NCBI GenBank assembly: GCA_945906815.1
Contig: CAMDRT010000001.1
Span: 124,001-188,000 of the forward strand
Length of the DNA stretch: 64,000 bases
Source: Bordetella parapertussis
GTDB lineage: Bacteria; Pseudomonadota; Gammaproteobacteria; Burkholderiales; SG8-41
Direction of reading: 5' to 3'
Below are positions 1-8,164 of this stretch, piece by piece; the first letter of the stretch is position 1, and every line of letters begins with the position of its first letter. Made by a program: the position numbers and the translations under genes. The notes below the pieces were generated by a model that made no database searches, was not told the DNA's origin, and saw only the letters and a list, made by a program, of their open reading frames with translations.

Positions 1-1050
1 GCTGACTTTGCGGGGTTGATGGACAAGGCGCTGGCCGCCGCCGACAGCAGTGGTTACCCCGTGCGCTGCGCAGCATCGGCAAAGGCAGGCAAGCTGCGAG
101 GCCGCGGCATTGCCACGGTGATTGAAACCACCAATGCTGGCATGTACGACCGCGATCAAGTGGCATTGGAAGTGGATCGCGACGGGCGCGTGACGGTACA
201 CGCGGTGTCGCATGCGCAGGGCCAAGGGCACGAAACCACGCTGGCCATGCTGGTAGCCCGCGCGCTGGAAATTCCTGCCGAACGGGTGAGGGTGCGCCAG
301 GGTTTGAATGAGCCCCCGCTCTTCGGGAACCACACCGGCGGTTCTCGCAATACGGTAGGCGTCGGCACTATCTGTTATCTCACCGCGCTAAAATTGATCG
401 AGCAGGGAAAGGCGCGCGTGGCTGAGCAACTGGGTGTTGAGCCTTCGCAGATACACTATGTTGCGGGAGAATTTCGATGCAGCGAGCCCGCGGAATTGAT
501 CGCGCTGCATGCACTGGCAGGCGACGCGAAGTTCAGCCTCAGCGGTGAAGGTTCGTTTGGCGCGACGTTTCCCAACGACTGCCATATTGCAGAAGTGGAG
601 ATTGATCCCGAGACCGGGCAAACGACAGTAGCGGCTTATGTGACTGCCGATGATTTTGGTGTGATCGTGAACGACACCATCGTCGAAGGGCAATTGCATG
701 GCGCGGTGATGCAGGGCGCAGGGCAGGTGTTTGGCGAGCAGGCGTTATATGACCTGAGCAGCGGGCAACTGCTCACCGGCAGCTTTCTCGACTATTACCT
801 GCCACGCGCGGGGCTGATACGGGACATTCATATGAACCATCATGCCACGGCGTCGCGGGTAAGCCCGTTGGGCGTTAAAGGCATGGGGGAGGCGGGCTGC
901 ACCGGCGCTTTGCCGGCATTGACCAACGCCGTGATGGATGCGTTGCGGCCGCTCGGCATCGCGCACCTTGATATGCCGCTGACACCGGCCAAAATATGGT
1001 CTGCAATTTACCGCGCCCAGCACGACACAGCGTGCGCTCCAAAATTGTAG
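1..1050 (+). CDS. Molybdopterin-binding subunit of a xanthine dehydrogenase/aldehyde oxidase family enzyme, C-terminal part (5' truncated by window)
   Basis: The reading frame is open from the first base, so the true start lies outside the window and only about 349 C-terminal residues are seen. These enzymes hydroxylate aldehydes, N-heterocycles or aromatic substrates using molybdenum cofactor and FeS/FAD partners. Family hallmarks are visible: GQGHETT (a Moco-contacting segment), GGSRNT, and near the end GMGEAGCTGA, whose Glu (codon at about 889-891) matches the catalytic glutamate of the family. The chain ends in a typical PLTPAKIW tail. The substrate cannot be told from this fragment. A divergence-free 30-base gap separates it from the LysR gene downstream on the same strand. 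Confidence 0.9.
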   Translation, partial: ADFAGLMDKALAAADSSGYPVRCAASAKAGKLRGRGIATVIETTNAGMYDRDQVALEVDRDGRVTVHAVSHAQGQGHETTLAMLVARALEIPAERVRVRQGLNEPPLFGNHTGGSRNTVGVGTICYLTALKLIEQGKARVAEQLGVEPSQIHYVAGEFRCSEPAELIALHALAGDAKFSLSGEGSFGATFPNDCHIAEVEIDPETGQTTVAAYVTADDFGVIVNDTIVEGQLHGAVMQGAGQVFGEQALYDLSSGQLLTGSFLDYYLPRAGLIRDIHMNHHATASRVSPLGVKGMGEAGCTGALPALTNAVMDALRPLGIAHLDMPLTPAKIWSAIYRAQHDTACAPKL

Positions 1051-1080
1051 AATGCATTTTTTTCCCCACATCGGAGCGTT

Positions 1081-1989
1081 GTGAACAAACTGCTGGGCAT
1101 GCTGGCTTTTGTGAAGGTTGCCGAGAGCGGCAGCTTCACCTCGGCTGCGACGCAACTCGGGGTATCGGTTTCAGCGGTGGCGAAGGCCGTGGCGCGGCTG
1201 GAAGAAGAGCTGGGCATACAGTTGCTGGTGCGCTCTACGCGCCAGCTTGCGCTGAACGACGACGGCCGCGATTACTACGCGCGCTGTTTGCAGATACTCA
1301 ATGATATCGAGGATGCCGAGGCCTCGCTGAAAGGCGCGGGCGATGCGCCCAAAGGACAGTTGAAGTTGTCGTTTCCGGCGCTGTTCGGGCGGCTGACGTT
1401 TCTGCCGCGCGCGGCGGAGTTTACTGAGCGCTACCCTGACATCGTACTGCATGTGAGCTTGGATGACCGCCACGCGGATTTGATCGAGCGCGGCCTCGAT
1501 CTTGCGGTGCAGGTAGGTGCAATCCATAATCCACGATACGTCACGCGTGTGTTGAATCGCGGGCCGCGTGTTACCGCGGCGTCGCCGGCGTATTTTGCGC
1601 AGCATGGCAGGCCGCAGGTGCCGGAAGATTTGATGCAGCATCGTTGCATCGCCAGCGCGCTGTTTCCGGTATGGCCGTATAGCGTCAAAGGCAAGCGCAT
1701 CGAGGTCGCGGTGCGCGGACCGCTGGTGTTGACCGGCGGCGACGCCGTGCGCGAAGCCGGGCTGTTGGGGCTGGGTGTGGTGCACTCAAACTGGTGGACA
1801 CTGCGCCATGATCTGGCCGCAGGCACTTTGATTGAAGTGTTAAAGCCCTATGCGGTGGAAGGCCAGCCCATCAGCGTGGTGTACCCGCCGACGCGCCATG
1901 TGCCGCGCAAGCTGCGGGTGACGATTGATTTTCTGGTGGAGATCACGCGCATCCCAGCGCTGGTGGACGCGCAGCGTTTACGCAAATAA
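1081..1989 (+). CDS. LysR-family transcriptional regulator
   Basis: 302 residues, the usual LTTR length. The N-terminal winged helix-turn-helix covers about residues 1-60 (FVKVAESGSFTSAA, then a recognition helix with VSVSAVAKAVARLEEELG), followed by a periplasmic-binding-protein-like effector domain from about residue 90. It starts at GTG with a CGGAG-like ribosome site a few bases upstream. It belongs to the CrgA/AaeR-like group by general look (short linker, FPALFGR segment). It sits between a molybdopterin oxidoreductase and an LLM monooxygenase/Bug pair on the same strand, so control of those catabolic genes is an inference from position; the inducer is unknown. Confidence 0.93.
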   Translation: MNKLLGMLAFVKVAESGSFTSAATQLGVSVSAVAKAVARLEEELGIQLLVRSTRQLALNDDGRDYYARCLQILNDIEDAEASLKGAGDAPKGQLKLSFPALFGRLTFLPRAAEFTERYPDIVLHVSLDDRHADLIERGLDLAVQVGAIHNPRYVTRVLNRGPRVTAASPAYFAQHGRPQVPEDLMQHRCIASALFPVWPYSVKGKRIEVAVRGPLVLTGGDAVREAGLLGLGVVHSNWWTLRHDLAAGTLIEVLKPYAVEGQPISVVYPPTRHVPRKLRVTIDFLVEITRIPALVDAQRLRK

Positions 1990-2011
1990 CGGACGGCTTC
2001 AGGAGAACTTA

Positions 2012-3133
2012 ATGCGCTTAGGTTATTTCACCATGCCGCTGCACCCGATGGAGCGCAGTTGCACCGACACCTTGCAGGAAGACCGCGAGGCGATCATTCT
2101 TGCCGACAAGCTCGGCTTTTACGATGCTTTCGTCGGCGAGCATCTCACCGAAAAAACCGAGAACGTCACCAACAGCCTGCTGTTTCTGGCGACACTGATC
2201 AGTGATACCAAAACCATCAAGCTCGGCACCGGCACCTCGAACCTGTCGCAGCAGCATCCGGTGCTGTTCGCTTCCCACGCGGCGATGTTCGATCATCTGG
2301 CGAAGGGGCGCTTTATTTTCGGCGTGAGCGCGGGTGCGCTGCGCTGCGATGCCGAGGCGCTGGGCAATCTCGAGCAGGATCGCAGCAAAATGTTTGCGGA
2401 ATGCATCGACGTGATACTCGCCATCTGGGAGGGCGAATCGCCGTACGACATTGATCTGCCGGATAACCGCTACAAGGTCACGGTTAAGAACACCCGTGAT
2501 CTGCTCATTGGTCGCGGGCATCTTTACAAGCCTTACCAGCAGCCGCGTCCGGAGATTGTTGGCACGGTGGTGGCACCGTATTCCAAGGGTGTCACTTTGA
2601 TGGGGCAACGTGATTTTCATCCGCTGTCGGCAAATTTTCTGTTTGCGAAATGGCTGCCGAGCCACTGGGCCAATTACAGCGAAGGCAAGCGCAACGCGGG
2701 CCAGACACCCGATCCGGCCGACTGGCGTATTGCGCGCACGATATTCGTCGCTGACGACGACAAGGTGGCCAAACGTTACGCACGCGACGATGCGAATAGT
2801 CCCTACCGCTACTACTGGAAAATGTTGACCTACAAAATGATCAGTGCCAGACGTCAGGTGATATTCAAGAACGATCCGTCGGAGCCGGATGCGGCGATCA
2901 CCGAAGACCGTGTGCTCGACAATCTGGTGATACAGGGCAGCGTGAACAGCGTGGTCGATCAAATTCTCAGGCTGCGCGAGGCCGTCGGGGATTTCGGCGA
3001 GCTGGTTTATGCGGGCATGGATTGGGTCGATCCGCAACTGGCGCAGCGCTCGATGGCGTTAATGGCGAATGAAGTCATGCCGCGCGTGAATGCGGCGATA
3101 GCGGCAGGTGGTGCTGCCAAGAAGGTCGCTTGA
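2012..3133 (+). CDS. LLM-class flavin-dependent oxidoreductase (bacterial luciferase-like monooxygenase)
   Basis: 373 residues from the ATG at 2012, chosen because AGGAG lies 7 bases upstream and because the protein then begins MRLGYFTMPLHP, the usual first beta strand of this family; a longer reading from 1925 would overlap the LysR gene. Family features include MERSCTDTLQEDREAI, a G-x-G-T-S-N-L segment and QHPVLFASHAAMFDHLAKGRF, which line the flavin/substrate barrel. The enzymes are TIM-barrel FMN- or F420-dependent monooxygenases that work with a separate reductase. The stop overlaps the next gene's TTG start by four bases, implying translational coupling with the Bug protein. Substrate unknown. 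Confidence 0.9.
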   Translation: MRLGYFTMPLHPMERSCTDTLQEDREAIILADKLGFYDAFVGEHLTEKTENVTNSLLFLATLISDTKTIKLGTGTSNLSQQHPVLFASHAAMFDHLAKGRFIFGVSAGALRCDAEALGNLEQDRSKMFAECIDVILAIWEGESPYDIDLPDNRYKVTVKNTRDLLIGRGHLYKPYQQPRPEIVGTVVAPYSKGVTLMGQRDFHPLSANFLFAKWLPSHWANYSEGKRNAGQTPDPADWRIARTIFVADDDKVAKRYARDDANSPYRYYWKMLTYKMISARRQVIFKNDPSEPDAAITEDRVLDNLVIQGSVNSVVDQILRLREAVGDFGELVYAGMDWVDPQLAQRSMALMANEVMPRVNAAIAAGGAAKKVA

Positions 3134-4113
3134 TCAGGTTGGCAAATAAGGTGCGAATCAGTGCACGCTGGGCGCTGGTGGCTCTGTCTTGTGCGGGTGC
3201 GACCCACGCTTTCGCACAGACAGAGGGGTATCCGTCGCGTCCCATACGCCTGGTCACGCCCACCGCCGCCGGCTCGGGCTCTGACGTGGTGGCGCGCATC
3301 GTCAGCGTCAAACTCTCTGAGACGCTGGGGCGGCAAATCGTGGTGGATAATCGCTCGGGTGTCAGCGGGCTGCTCGCAGCCGAACTCGTTGCCAAGGCTG
3401 CGCCCGATGGTTATACGCTGGGCATGGTGACGCTGACGCTGTTGATGGCCACGGTGTTGTATCAGCGTTTTTTGGTGGACAAGGAATTTGTGCCGGTGAC
3501 GCGCGTGGGTGCGACGCCGTTCATAATCGTGGCGAGCCCGGCGTTGCCGGTGAAAACGATTACGGAATTGATCGCCTACGCCAAAGCACGGCCCGGGCAG
3601 GTGCTGTATGCCTCTGGCGGGCAGGGCTCGACGCCGCATATGTGCGCGGAAATGTTCCAGAGCATGGCTGGCGTGGAGTTGCTGCATGTGCCGTACAAAA
3701 GCAGCATCTTTGCCGTCACCGAATTGGCAAGCGGACAGGTGCATCTGCTGTGTTCGGCCATCCCCACCCTGCATGCGACGATACAGGCGGCGAAGGTGCG
3801 CCCGCTCGGCGTAACCTCGCGCGAGCCGAGCAAGCTCGCGCCCGGTGTGCCGGCGATAGCGGCGACCGTGCCGGGTTTCGAGATGGACGGCTGGTACGGC
3901 ATCATCGCGCCGCAGGGCACGCCCAAGGATATTGTGGCGAAACTTAACAGTGCCTTTACGCAGGTGTTAAAGCTGCCCGAAGTGCAGGAGCGTTTATTAG
4001 GCGTGGGTGCGGAGGTGCTGACCTCAACGCCCGCGGTATTCGGAGAATTCTTGCGCAGCGAAACCCAGCGCTGGAGCAAGGTGATGCGTGAAGCGAGGAT
4101 CAAGCCGCAGTAG
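3130..4113 (+). CDS. Bug/TctC-family periplasmic solute-binding protein
   Basis: 327 residues with an N-terminal signal peptide (hydrophobic core WALVALSCAGATHAFA, cleavage likely before QTEG). The mature start GYPSRPIRLVTP, then GSGSDVVARIVSVKLSE and the DGYTLGMVTLTLLM segment are diagnostic of Bordetella uptake gene (Bug) receptors, which bind carboxylates or small amides and, in a minority of cases, feed a TctAB transporter. It starts at TTG overlapping the stop of the flavin monooxygenase by four bases, so the pair is likely co-translated and the ligand may be related to the monooxygenase substrate. No TctAB gene is adjacent, which is normal for Bug orphans. Confidence 0.93.
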   Translation: MIRLANKVRISARWALVALSCAGATHAFAQTEGYPSRPIRLVTPTAAGSGSDVVARIVSVKLSETLGRQIVVDNRSGVSGLLAAELVAKAAPDGYTLGMVTLTLLMATVLYQRFLVDKEFVPVTRVGATPFIIVASPALPVKTITELIAYAKARPGQVLYASGGQGSTPHMCAEMFQSMAGVELLHVPYKSSIFAVTELASGQVHLLCSAIPTLHATIQAAKVRPLGVTSREPSKLAPGVPAIAATVPGFEMDGWYGIIAPQGTPKDIVAKLNSAFTQVLKLPEVQERLLGVGAEVLTSTPAVFGEFLRSETQRWSKVMREARIKPQ

Positions 4114-4149
4114 CGATTTTAAGATGCCAATAAAAACCAATGCTTACGT

Positions 4150-4767
4150 ATGAAAGCGCTGGTCACCGGCTTTAGCCCCTTCGGCGGCGATGCGACCAAT
4201 CCCTCCTTTGCAGCGGTGCGGCGCTTGGCTGAGTACGGGGTGGGGCGCGGCGGCAAGCTTGAGCTGGTTACGGCGGAGCTGCCGACCTCGTTTGCGCGCG
4301 CGCCGCGCCAGTTGCGTACGCTGATCGCGCAAGAAAAACCTCACATTGTGCTGTGCGTGGGGTTGGCGGCCGATCGTCGTGTGATCAGCGTTGAGCGTAT
4401 TGCCGTCAATTTATGTGACGCGCGTATTGCGGATAACGACGGCGTACAGCCACGCGACAAGCCGGTGATCGCACGCGCGCCGGCAGCGTATTTTTCCACG
4501 CTGCCGGTGCTGGATATCGTGACTGCTCTGGGTCGCGCCGGGCTGCCTGCAGAATCGTCAATGAGCGCGGGCGCGTTCGTTTGCAATGCTGTTTTTTACC
4601 ACCTGATGCACAGCATCGCGAAAAATCATGGACCGGTTCGCGCGGGTTTTGTGCATGTGCCGGCGTTGCCGCGCGGCCTGGCGGCGCGTGACGCACAACT
4701 TGCCGCGTTGGCCAAAGGTTTGGCCATTGTGCTTGATGTGGCGCAGCGTGGCATCAAGGGCAAGTAG
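4150..4767 (+). CDS. pcp: Pyrrolidone-carboxylate peptidase (pyroglutamyl-peptidase I)
   Basis: 205 residues, close to the standard length of this C15 cysteine peptidase, which removes N-terminal pyroglutamate from peptides in the cytoplasm. The opening GFSPFGGDATNPS and the block GLAADRRVISVERIAVN are family signatures. The catalytic triad can be placed as Glu82 (in VERIAVN), Cys145 (in SAGAFVCNAVFYHL) and His169 (in GFVHVPALP), all present. It follows the Bug gene by 36 bases on the same strand. The link to the neighbouring transport genes is not obvious; a role in trimming pyroglutamyl compounds taken up by the cell would be speculation. Confidence 0.93.
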   Translation: MKALVTGFSPFGGDATNPSFAAVRRLAEYGVGRGGKLELVTAELPTSFARAPRQLRTLIAQEKPHIVLCVGLAADRRVISVERIAVNLCDARIADNDGVQPRDKPVIARAPAAYFSTLPVLDIVTALGRAGLPAESSMSAGAFVCNAVFYHLMHSIAKNHGPVRAGFVHVPALPRGLAARDAQLAALAKGLAIVLDVAQRGIKGK

Positions 4768-4928
4768 CTGCGCAGCATAGCGTTGTAGGCCAACATCGCC
4801 GGTATCGCCACGGCAAGACCCAGCGCGCTCATCACCCACGTTGCCGCCACCGACGTCAGCACCGTTAAGCCGGACGCCGTGCGTGCGGTTTCCCCATCCG
4901 CTTTGTCGGATGTTGCGTCACGTCGCAA
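4768..4928 (-). pseudogene. Remnant of an ExbB/TolQ-type proton channel gene
   Basis: On the minus strand this gap translates to a stretch containing GLAVAIPAMLAYNAMLRS preceded by a hydrophobic segment. The G-L-x-V-A-I-P-A-x-x-A-Y-N pattern is the last transmembrane helix of ExbB/TolQ proteins. The rest of the protein (about 150-200 residues upstream) is missing, because the ferric-binding gene starts immediately upstream in the opposite sense of the fragment's N-terminus, and the frame runs on meaninglessly into pcp. I read it as the decayed 3' end of an exbB-like gene, next to an iron-uptake gene, where ExbB would fit. The match is by eye over about 25 residues only. Confidence 0.45.
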
Positions 4929-4939
4929 ACGCTAGTGTT

Positions 4940-5995
4940 TTATTTGTAGCCAACCCGGTCAAAAATCTTTTGTGCGGCAGGCTGATTTTTGCCCGACGCG
5001 GCTACGTTCAGGGTATCGGCCGTGAATGTGCCCAGTGCATCGAGGCCGCGATTATTCAGCGGCGCACTGGCGACGGCGGGCCATTCGTTGTTGCCGCTGG
5101 CGAAATAGCTTTGTGCGGCGTCGCTCGCCAGATATTCAAGATAACGAATCGCGGCGTCTTTGTTGGGTGCGTTTTTCAGCACACCAGCGCCGGATACATT
5201 CAGGTGCGTGCCGAAACTCTTTTGATTGGGAAACACCAGCGCCACGGCAGCCATGAGCTTGCGGTCAGCGGGCTTTTCCGACAAGGCAAGTCGCACGTAA
5301 TAATAGGTGTTGGCGATGGTCACGCCGCATTCGCCGGACGCCACCGCGGTGATCTGGTCGGTGTCGCCACCTTTGGGCGCACGCGCGAAATTAGCCACCA
5401 CACCGCGCGCCCATATTTCGGCTTGGGCTACACCCCAGTGTTCGATCAGTGCACTCATCAGTGACAGGTTGTAGACATGGCTGCCGGAGCGCGTGCATAC
5501 CTTGCCTTTGAGTTTGGGGTGGGCGAGATCTTCGTAGTTCTGCACATCTGCGGCGTCGACCATCGATTTGTTATAGATGATGACGCGCGCGCGGGTGGAA
5601 AAACCAAACCAGTGATTGCTGGCGGCACGCATATGTGTGGGCAGGCGGGATTCGAGTGTTTTGGACTGGATAGGCTGGAACAAGCCCATTTGTTCGGCAC
5701 GCCACAGCCTCCCGGCATCCACCGTCACCAGCACGTCGCCGGGGCTGGCCGTGCCTTCGTTGCGGATGCGCTCGATCAGCGGATCTTCGGCGGCTTCGAT
5801 ACGGTTCACCTTAAGGCCGCTGGCTTTGGTGAAGTTGCTGTAGAGCGCTTCGTCGGTTTGGTAGTGGCGTGACGAATAAAGGTTGAGGACGCTGGTTTGT
5901 GCGTACGCTGGCAGGCCTAGTCCGATAGTGGAAACAGTAGCTATAGTTATTAAAAAATATATTAATAACATACAGTTACGAACATTTATGAACAT
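4940..5995 (-). CDS. Ferric-iron ABC transporter periplasmic binding protein (FbpA/FutA type)
   Basis: 351 residues from the ATG at 5995, which has GGAG seven bases upstream; a TTG one codon earlier is less likely. A signal peptide (residues about 5-32, ending GLPAYA) precedes LNLYSSRHYQTDEALY, the typical start of FbpA-like ferric receptors. Further family features are GDVLVTVDAGRLW, the GKVCTRSGSHVYN segment and a C-terminal iron-ligand region with tandem tyrosines (ANTYYYVRLAL). It delivers Fe3+ to an FbpBC-type permease, which is not in the window. Its promoter is overlapped by a Fur box at 6033-6051, so repression under iron sufficiency is expected. Confidence 0.92.
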   Translation of the reverse strand: MFINVRNCMLLIYFLITIATVSTIGLGLPAYAQTSVLNLYSSRHYQTDEALYSNFTKASGLKVNRIEAAEDPLIERIRNEGTASPGDVLVTVDAGRLWRAEQMGLFQPIQSKTLESRLPTHMRAASNHWFGFSTRARVIIYNKSMVDAADVQNYEDLAHPKLKGKVCTRSGSHVYNLSLMSALIEHWGVAQAEIWARGVVANFARAPKGGDTDQITAVASGECGVTIANTYYYVRLALSEKPADRKLMAAVALVFPNQKSFGTHLNVSGAGVLKNAPNKDAAIRYLEYLASDAAQSYFASGNNEWPAVASAPLNNRGLDALGTFTADTLNVAASGKNQPAAQKIFDRVGYK

Positions 5996-6027
5996 CAATT
6001 TACTCCGTTTATTTTATCCTTACTTGT

Positions 6028-6057
6028 ATTGTAACGATAATCATTCTCATTTGTAAA
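6028..6057 (-). promoter_or_regulatory. Sigma70-type promoter with embedded Fur box
   Basis: Read on the minus strand, TTTACA (6057-6052) and TACAAT (6033-6028) are separated by 18 bases. The spacer region carries AATGAG-AATGAT-T-ATCGTT (6051-6033), which fits the Fur 6-6-1-6 arrangement of NATNAT hexamers. It lies about 35 bases upstream of the ferric-binding protein start, so Fur-Fe2+ would block RNA polymerase directly. Confidence 0.8.
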
Positions 6058-6221
6058 TGACTTTACTATTGGAACTTAAAACGTCGAGTGCGCCACCCCA
6101 AAGCCGCAGCGGCGTAATGAAAATCGCAATGAATTTTGAACACCAGCAGCCACTGCGGTCGCTGGAACGCGAGCGCAGGCTTGCGACTTTCAGCGTGTTG
6201 AAATGGTGAAACTGAGCGATA

Positions 6222-6239
6222 CTCGGATTACTATCCGAG
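6222..6239 (-). terminator. Small hairpin downstream of the NlpC/P60 gene
   Basis: Perfect 7-bp inverted repeat CTCGGAT-tact-ATCCGAG begins three bases after the stop of the minus-strand NlpC/P60 gene. There is no clear T-run after it on the minus strand, so termination activity is uncertain. Confidence 0.35.
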
Positions 6240-6241
6240 GG

Positions 6242-6745
6242 CTACCTCAGCCGTCGAGCGCCGTCGTAGCGTGCCTGCCAGTAGGCGTCGCCGAAATTGA
6301 CGATTTCCACGGCTTTGCCGCGGCTGGGCGAGTGGATAAAACGGTTGTCGCCGATGTAGATGCCCACATGTGACGCGGTGGCGCGCAGGGTATTAAAAAA
6401 CACCAGGTCACCGGGTTGCAACTCATGGCGCGACACCACAGCGCCTTCGCGGATCTGGTCAAAAGACGAGCGCGGTAACACCAATCCTGCCGCTTGCCGG
6501 AACACGTATTGCACGAAACCGCTGCAATCAAAACCCGTTTCCGGAGACGAACCACCCCAGCGGAAGGGGGTGCCCATGAAACTCATCGCGTTCAGCACCA
6601 ATTCCTGCGCGCCTGCCAGAACGCCGCCTATAGTGCCGATCAGGCGTGTGGTCAGATCGGGCGGCAGACCCTCGTCGTCCGCATGCGCGGGCGCGATAGG
6701 CACCGCCAGACAACAGGTCAGAATAAGGGCGGAACGTAATCTCAT
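6242..6745 (-). CDS. Secreted NlpC/P60-family (C40) peptidoglycan endopeptidase
   Basis: 167 residues: signal peptide (residues 1-22, cleavage after AHA), a short linker, then an NlpC/P60 domain from about residue 45. The catalytic Cys74 lies in DCSGFVQYVF, the catalytic His126 in SHVGIYIG and the polar third residue His138 in FIHSPS. The preceding TPFRWGG and PGDLVFF blocks are standard. Such enzymes cut D-Glu/mDAP-type bonds in cell-wall peptides, in the periplasm or outside. It is monocistronic by appearance: the upstream gene on the same strand ends about 100 bases away and a hairpin follows the stop. Confidence 0.95.
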   Translation of the reverse strand: MRLRSALILTCCLAVPIAPAHADDEGLPPDLTTRLIGTIGGVLAGAQELVLNAMSFMGTPFRWGGSSPETGFDCSGFVQYVFRQAAGLVLPRSSFDQIREGAVVSRHELQPGDLVFFNTLRATASHVGIYIGDNRFIHSPSRGKAVEIVNFGDAYWQARYDGARRLR

Positions 6746-6848
6746 ACACGCAGTTTACTTTCTAATTGGCTGATTGTAAACGATAAAGTTAGTGGTATGC
6801 CATGCAGAAAAGACCATTAATTCAATGCTTTACAGGCAATCCTGGAAA

Positions 6849-7193
6849 TTACTTTAGCGCAAACTGGTACTCATCGGCATTGAATCCCAGCACTATAGTG
6901 CTGCTAGTTTCGAGCACCGGTCGTTTGATGGCACTGGGAAATTCGCTCGCCAGAACGGCCGCTTTAGCGGCGTTAAGGTCAAGCTTGCGTGCCGTAGGCA
7001 AATCTCGAAACGTCTTTCCCTTGGTATTGAGCACGCGCTCCCAGCCGGCTCGTTGGATCCACACCTTGATGCGCTGGTCAGGTGTGCCCAGCTTTTTGTA
7101 ATCGTGAAACGTGTATTCGATGCCGTTGCCCTCGAGCCACGCGAAGGCTTTTTTCATGGTGCTTCAATTACGGATGCCGTATATCGTGGTCAT
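6849..7193 (-). CDS. ArsC/Spx-like (YffB-type) reductase with in-frame UGA at the catalytic cysteine; candidate selenoprotein
   Basis: The conserved body (from 7157) starts MKKAFAWLEGNGI and includes KTFRDLP and the ArsC-family IKRPVLE segment, giving 102 residues. Upstream in the same frame, ATG at 7193 opens MTTIYGIRN, exactly the family N-terminus, followed by TGA (7166-7164) where YffB/ArsC proteins have the active-site Cys of the N-C-D-T-M motif, then S-T-M. A good GAAAGG ribosome site sits 8 bases before 7193, whereas the internal ATG has none. A 7-bp hairpin starts 15 bases after the UGA (separate entry). So the full product would be 114 residues with Sec10. The alternative is a nonsense mutation with loss of function. 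It follows the alpha/beta hydrolase gene by 13 bases. Confidence 0.7.
7128..7148 (-). other. Candidate bacterial SECIS hairpin downstream of the in-frame UGA
   Basis: On the minus strand GCCUUCG (7148-7142) pairs with CGAGGGC (7134-7128), seven pairs including one G-U, around a 7-base loop CGUGGCU. The loop starts 22 bases after the UGA (7166-7164) and has a G in its second position. That spacing and the guanine near the start of the apical loop agree with the published general rules for bacterial SECIS elements that bind SelB. The fold was made by hand and no energy was calculated. Confidence 0.55.
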
Positions 7194-7206
7194 GGGCGGT
7201 GCCTTT

Positions 7207-8070
7207 CTATGCCGTTAAAAATGCTCTTACCGCTTCAATCTGATCGTCCGCCATCAACATGGGCGCGTGTCCGACACCGGCAAATTCCACCAACCGAGCT
7301 TGCGGCCCGCGTTGCGTCATTGCGAGCGCCGTGTCTTTGAGCAGCAGATCGGATTCGGCGCCGCGCAATAACAGTGTCGGGCAGGTGATACGGTCATAGT
7401 AGCTCCACAAATCAATGTCGTTGAGCGGCTGTGCCTGAAACGGCAACGCGATGCCGGGATCGTAATTCATGGTCCAAGTGCCGTCGGCATTTTGCCTGGC
7501 ATTGTGGCGCGTCAGTTGGTCCCATTGTGTGTCGTTCAACGGCCCGAACGACGCCGACACGGTTCTGAGGTAAATATTCAGTTCTTGCAGTGTATTGCAT
7601 GCCGGCGCCTTGCCCACATAATGCCCGAGGCGCTCCAGCGACGCCTGCGGAATCAAGGTGCCCACATCGTTCAACAGCAGCCGACACACCGGCGTGTGCG
7701 GCAGGCTGGCGAACAACATGCCGATCATGCCGCCCATCGAGGTGCCGACCCAAAGGACTTCGCGCTCAGGTGCTTGCTCAGCGTCCGCAGTGAGACGCGC
7801 GAGCAGCGTGTTGATGTCGGTCATGTACTGCTGCAGTCCGTAGTACTGCTTGTCGGCGAGCCACTCGCTTTGCCCGCGTCCTACAATATCCGGGCACACC
7901 ACGCGAAAATCTTTTGCTAGATTGCGCGCAAGGTCATCAAAGTCGCGGCAGTTGCGGGTAAGGCCATGGACGCAGATCACGATGCGCGGATTGTCGCGCG
8001 CCCCCCATTCGGTGTAGTGCATGTTGTGCAAGCCGGAGGGACTAAGACACTGGACGAATTTGTTTTGCAT
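7207..8070 (-). CDS. Alpha/beta-fold hydrolase
   Basis: 287 residues. The oxyanion-hole motif VHGLTRN (around residue 35) is followed by DIVGRGQSEW and the nucleophile elbow GTSMGGM with Ser111; a late GVGHAPML provides the catalytic His, and an Asp lies in the LLRGAESDLLL region. The family includes esterases, lactonases and C-C bond hydrolases; the substrate is not evident. It has no signal peptide, so it is cytoplasmic. The stop lies 13 bases before the candidate selenoprotein start on the same strand, suggesting co-transcription of the two. Confidence 0.92.
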   Translation of the reverse strand: MQNKFVQCLSPSGLHNMHYTEWGARDNPRIVICVHGLTRNCRDFDDLARNLAKDFRVVCPDIVGRGQSEWLADKQYYGLQQYMTDINTLLARLTADAEQAPEREVLWVGTSMGGMIGMLFASLPHTPVCRLLLNDVGTLIPQASLERLGHYVGKAPACNTLQELNIYLRTVSASFGPLNDTQWDQLTRHNARQNADGTWTMNYDPGIALPFQAQPLNDIDLWSYYDRITCPTLLLRGAESDLLLKDTALAMTQRGPQARLVEFAGVGHAPMLMADDQIEAVRAFLTA

Positions 8071-8164
8071 GGTCTTTATTAGAGTTGAAAGTTGAAAGTT
8101 GGGCGTTAAGAGCGGACAGCGCCGGGGTTACTCCCGACACTTAACTGCGAACGCTCATCTACAC

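Noticed and set aside
6849..7157. 102-residue ArsC-like protein starting at the internal ATG 7157
   Set aside because: It would lack the catalytic residue and the first beta strand, and has no ribosome site; the longer reading through the UGA is preferred as the gene model.
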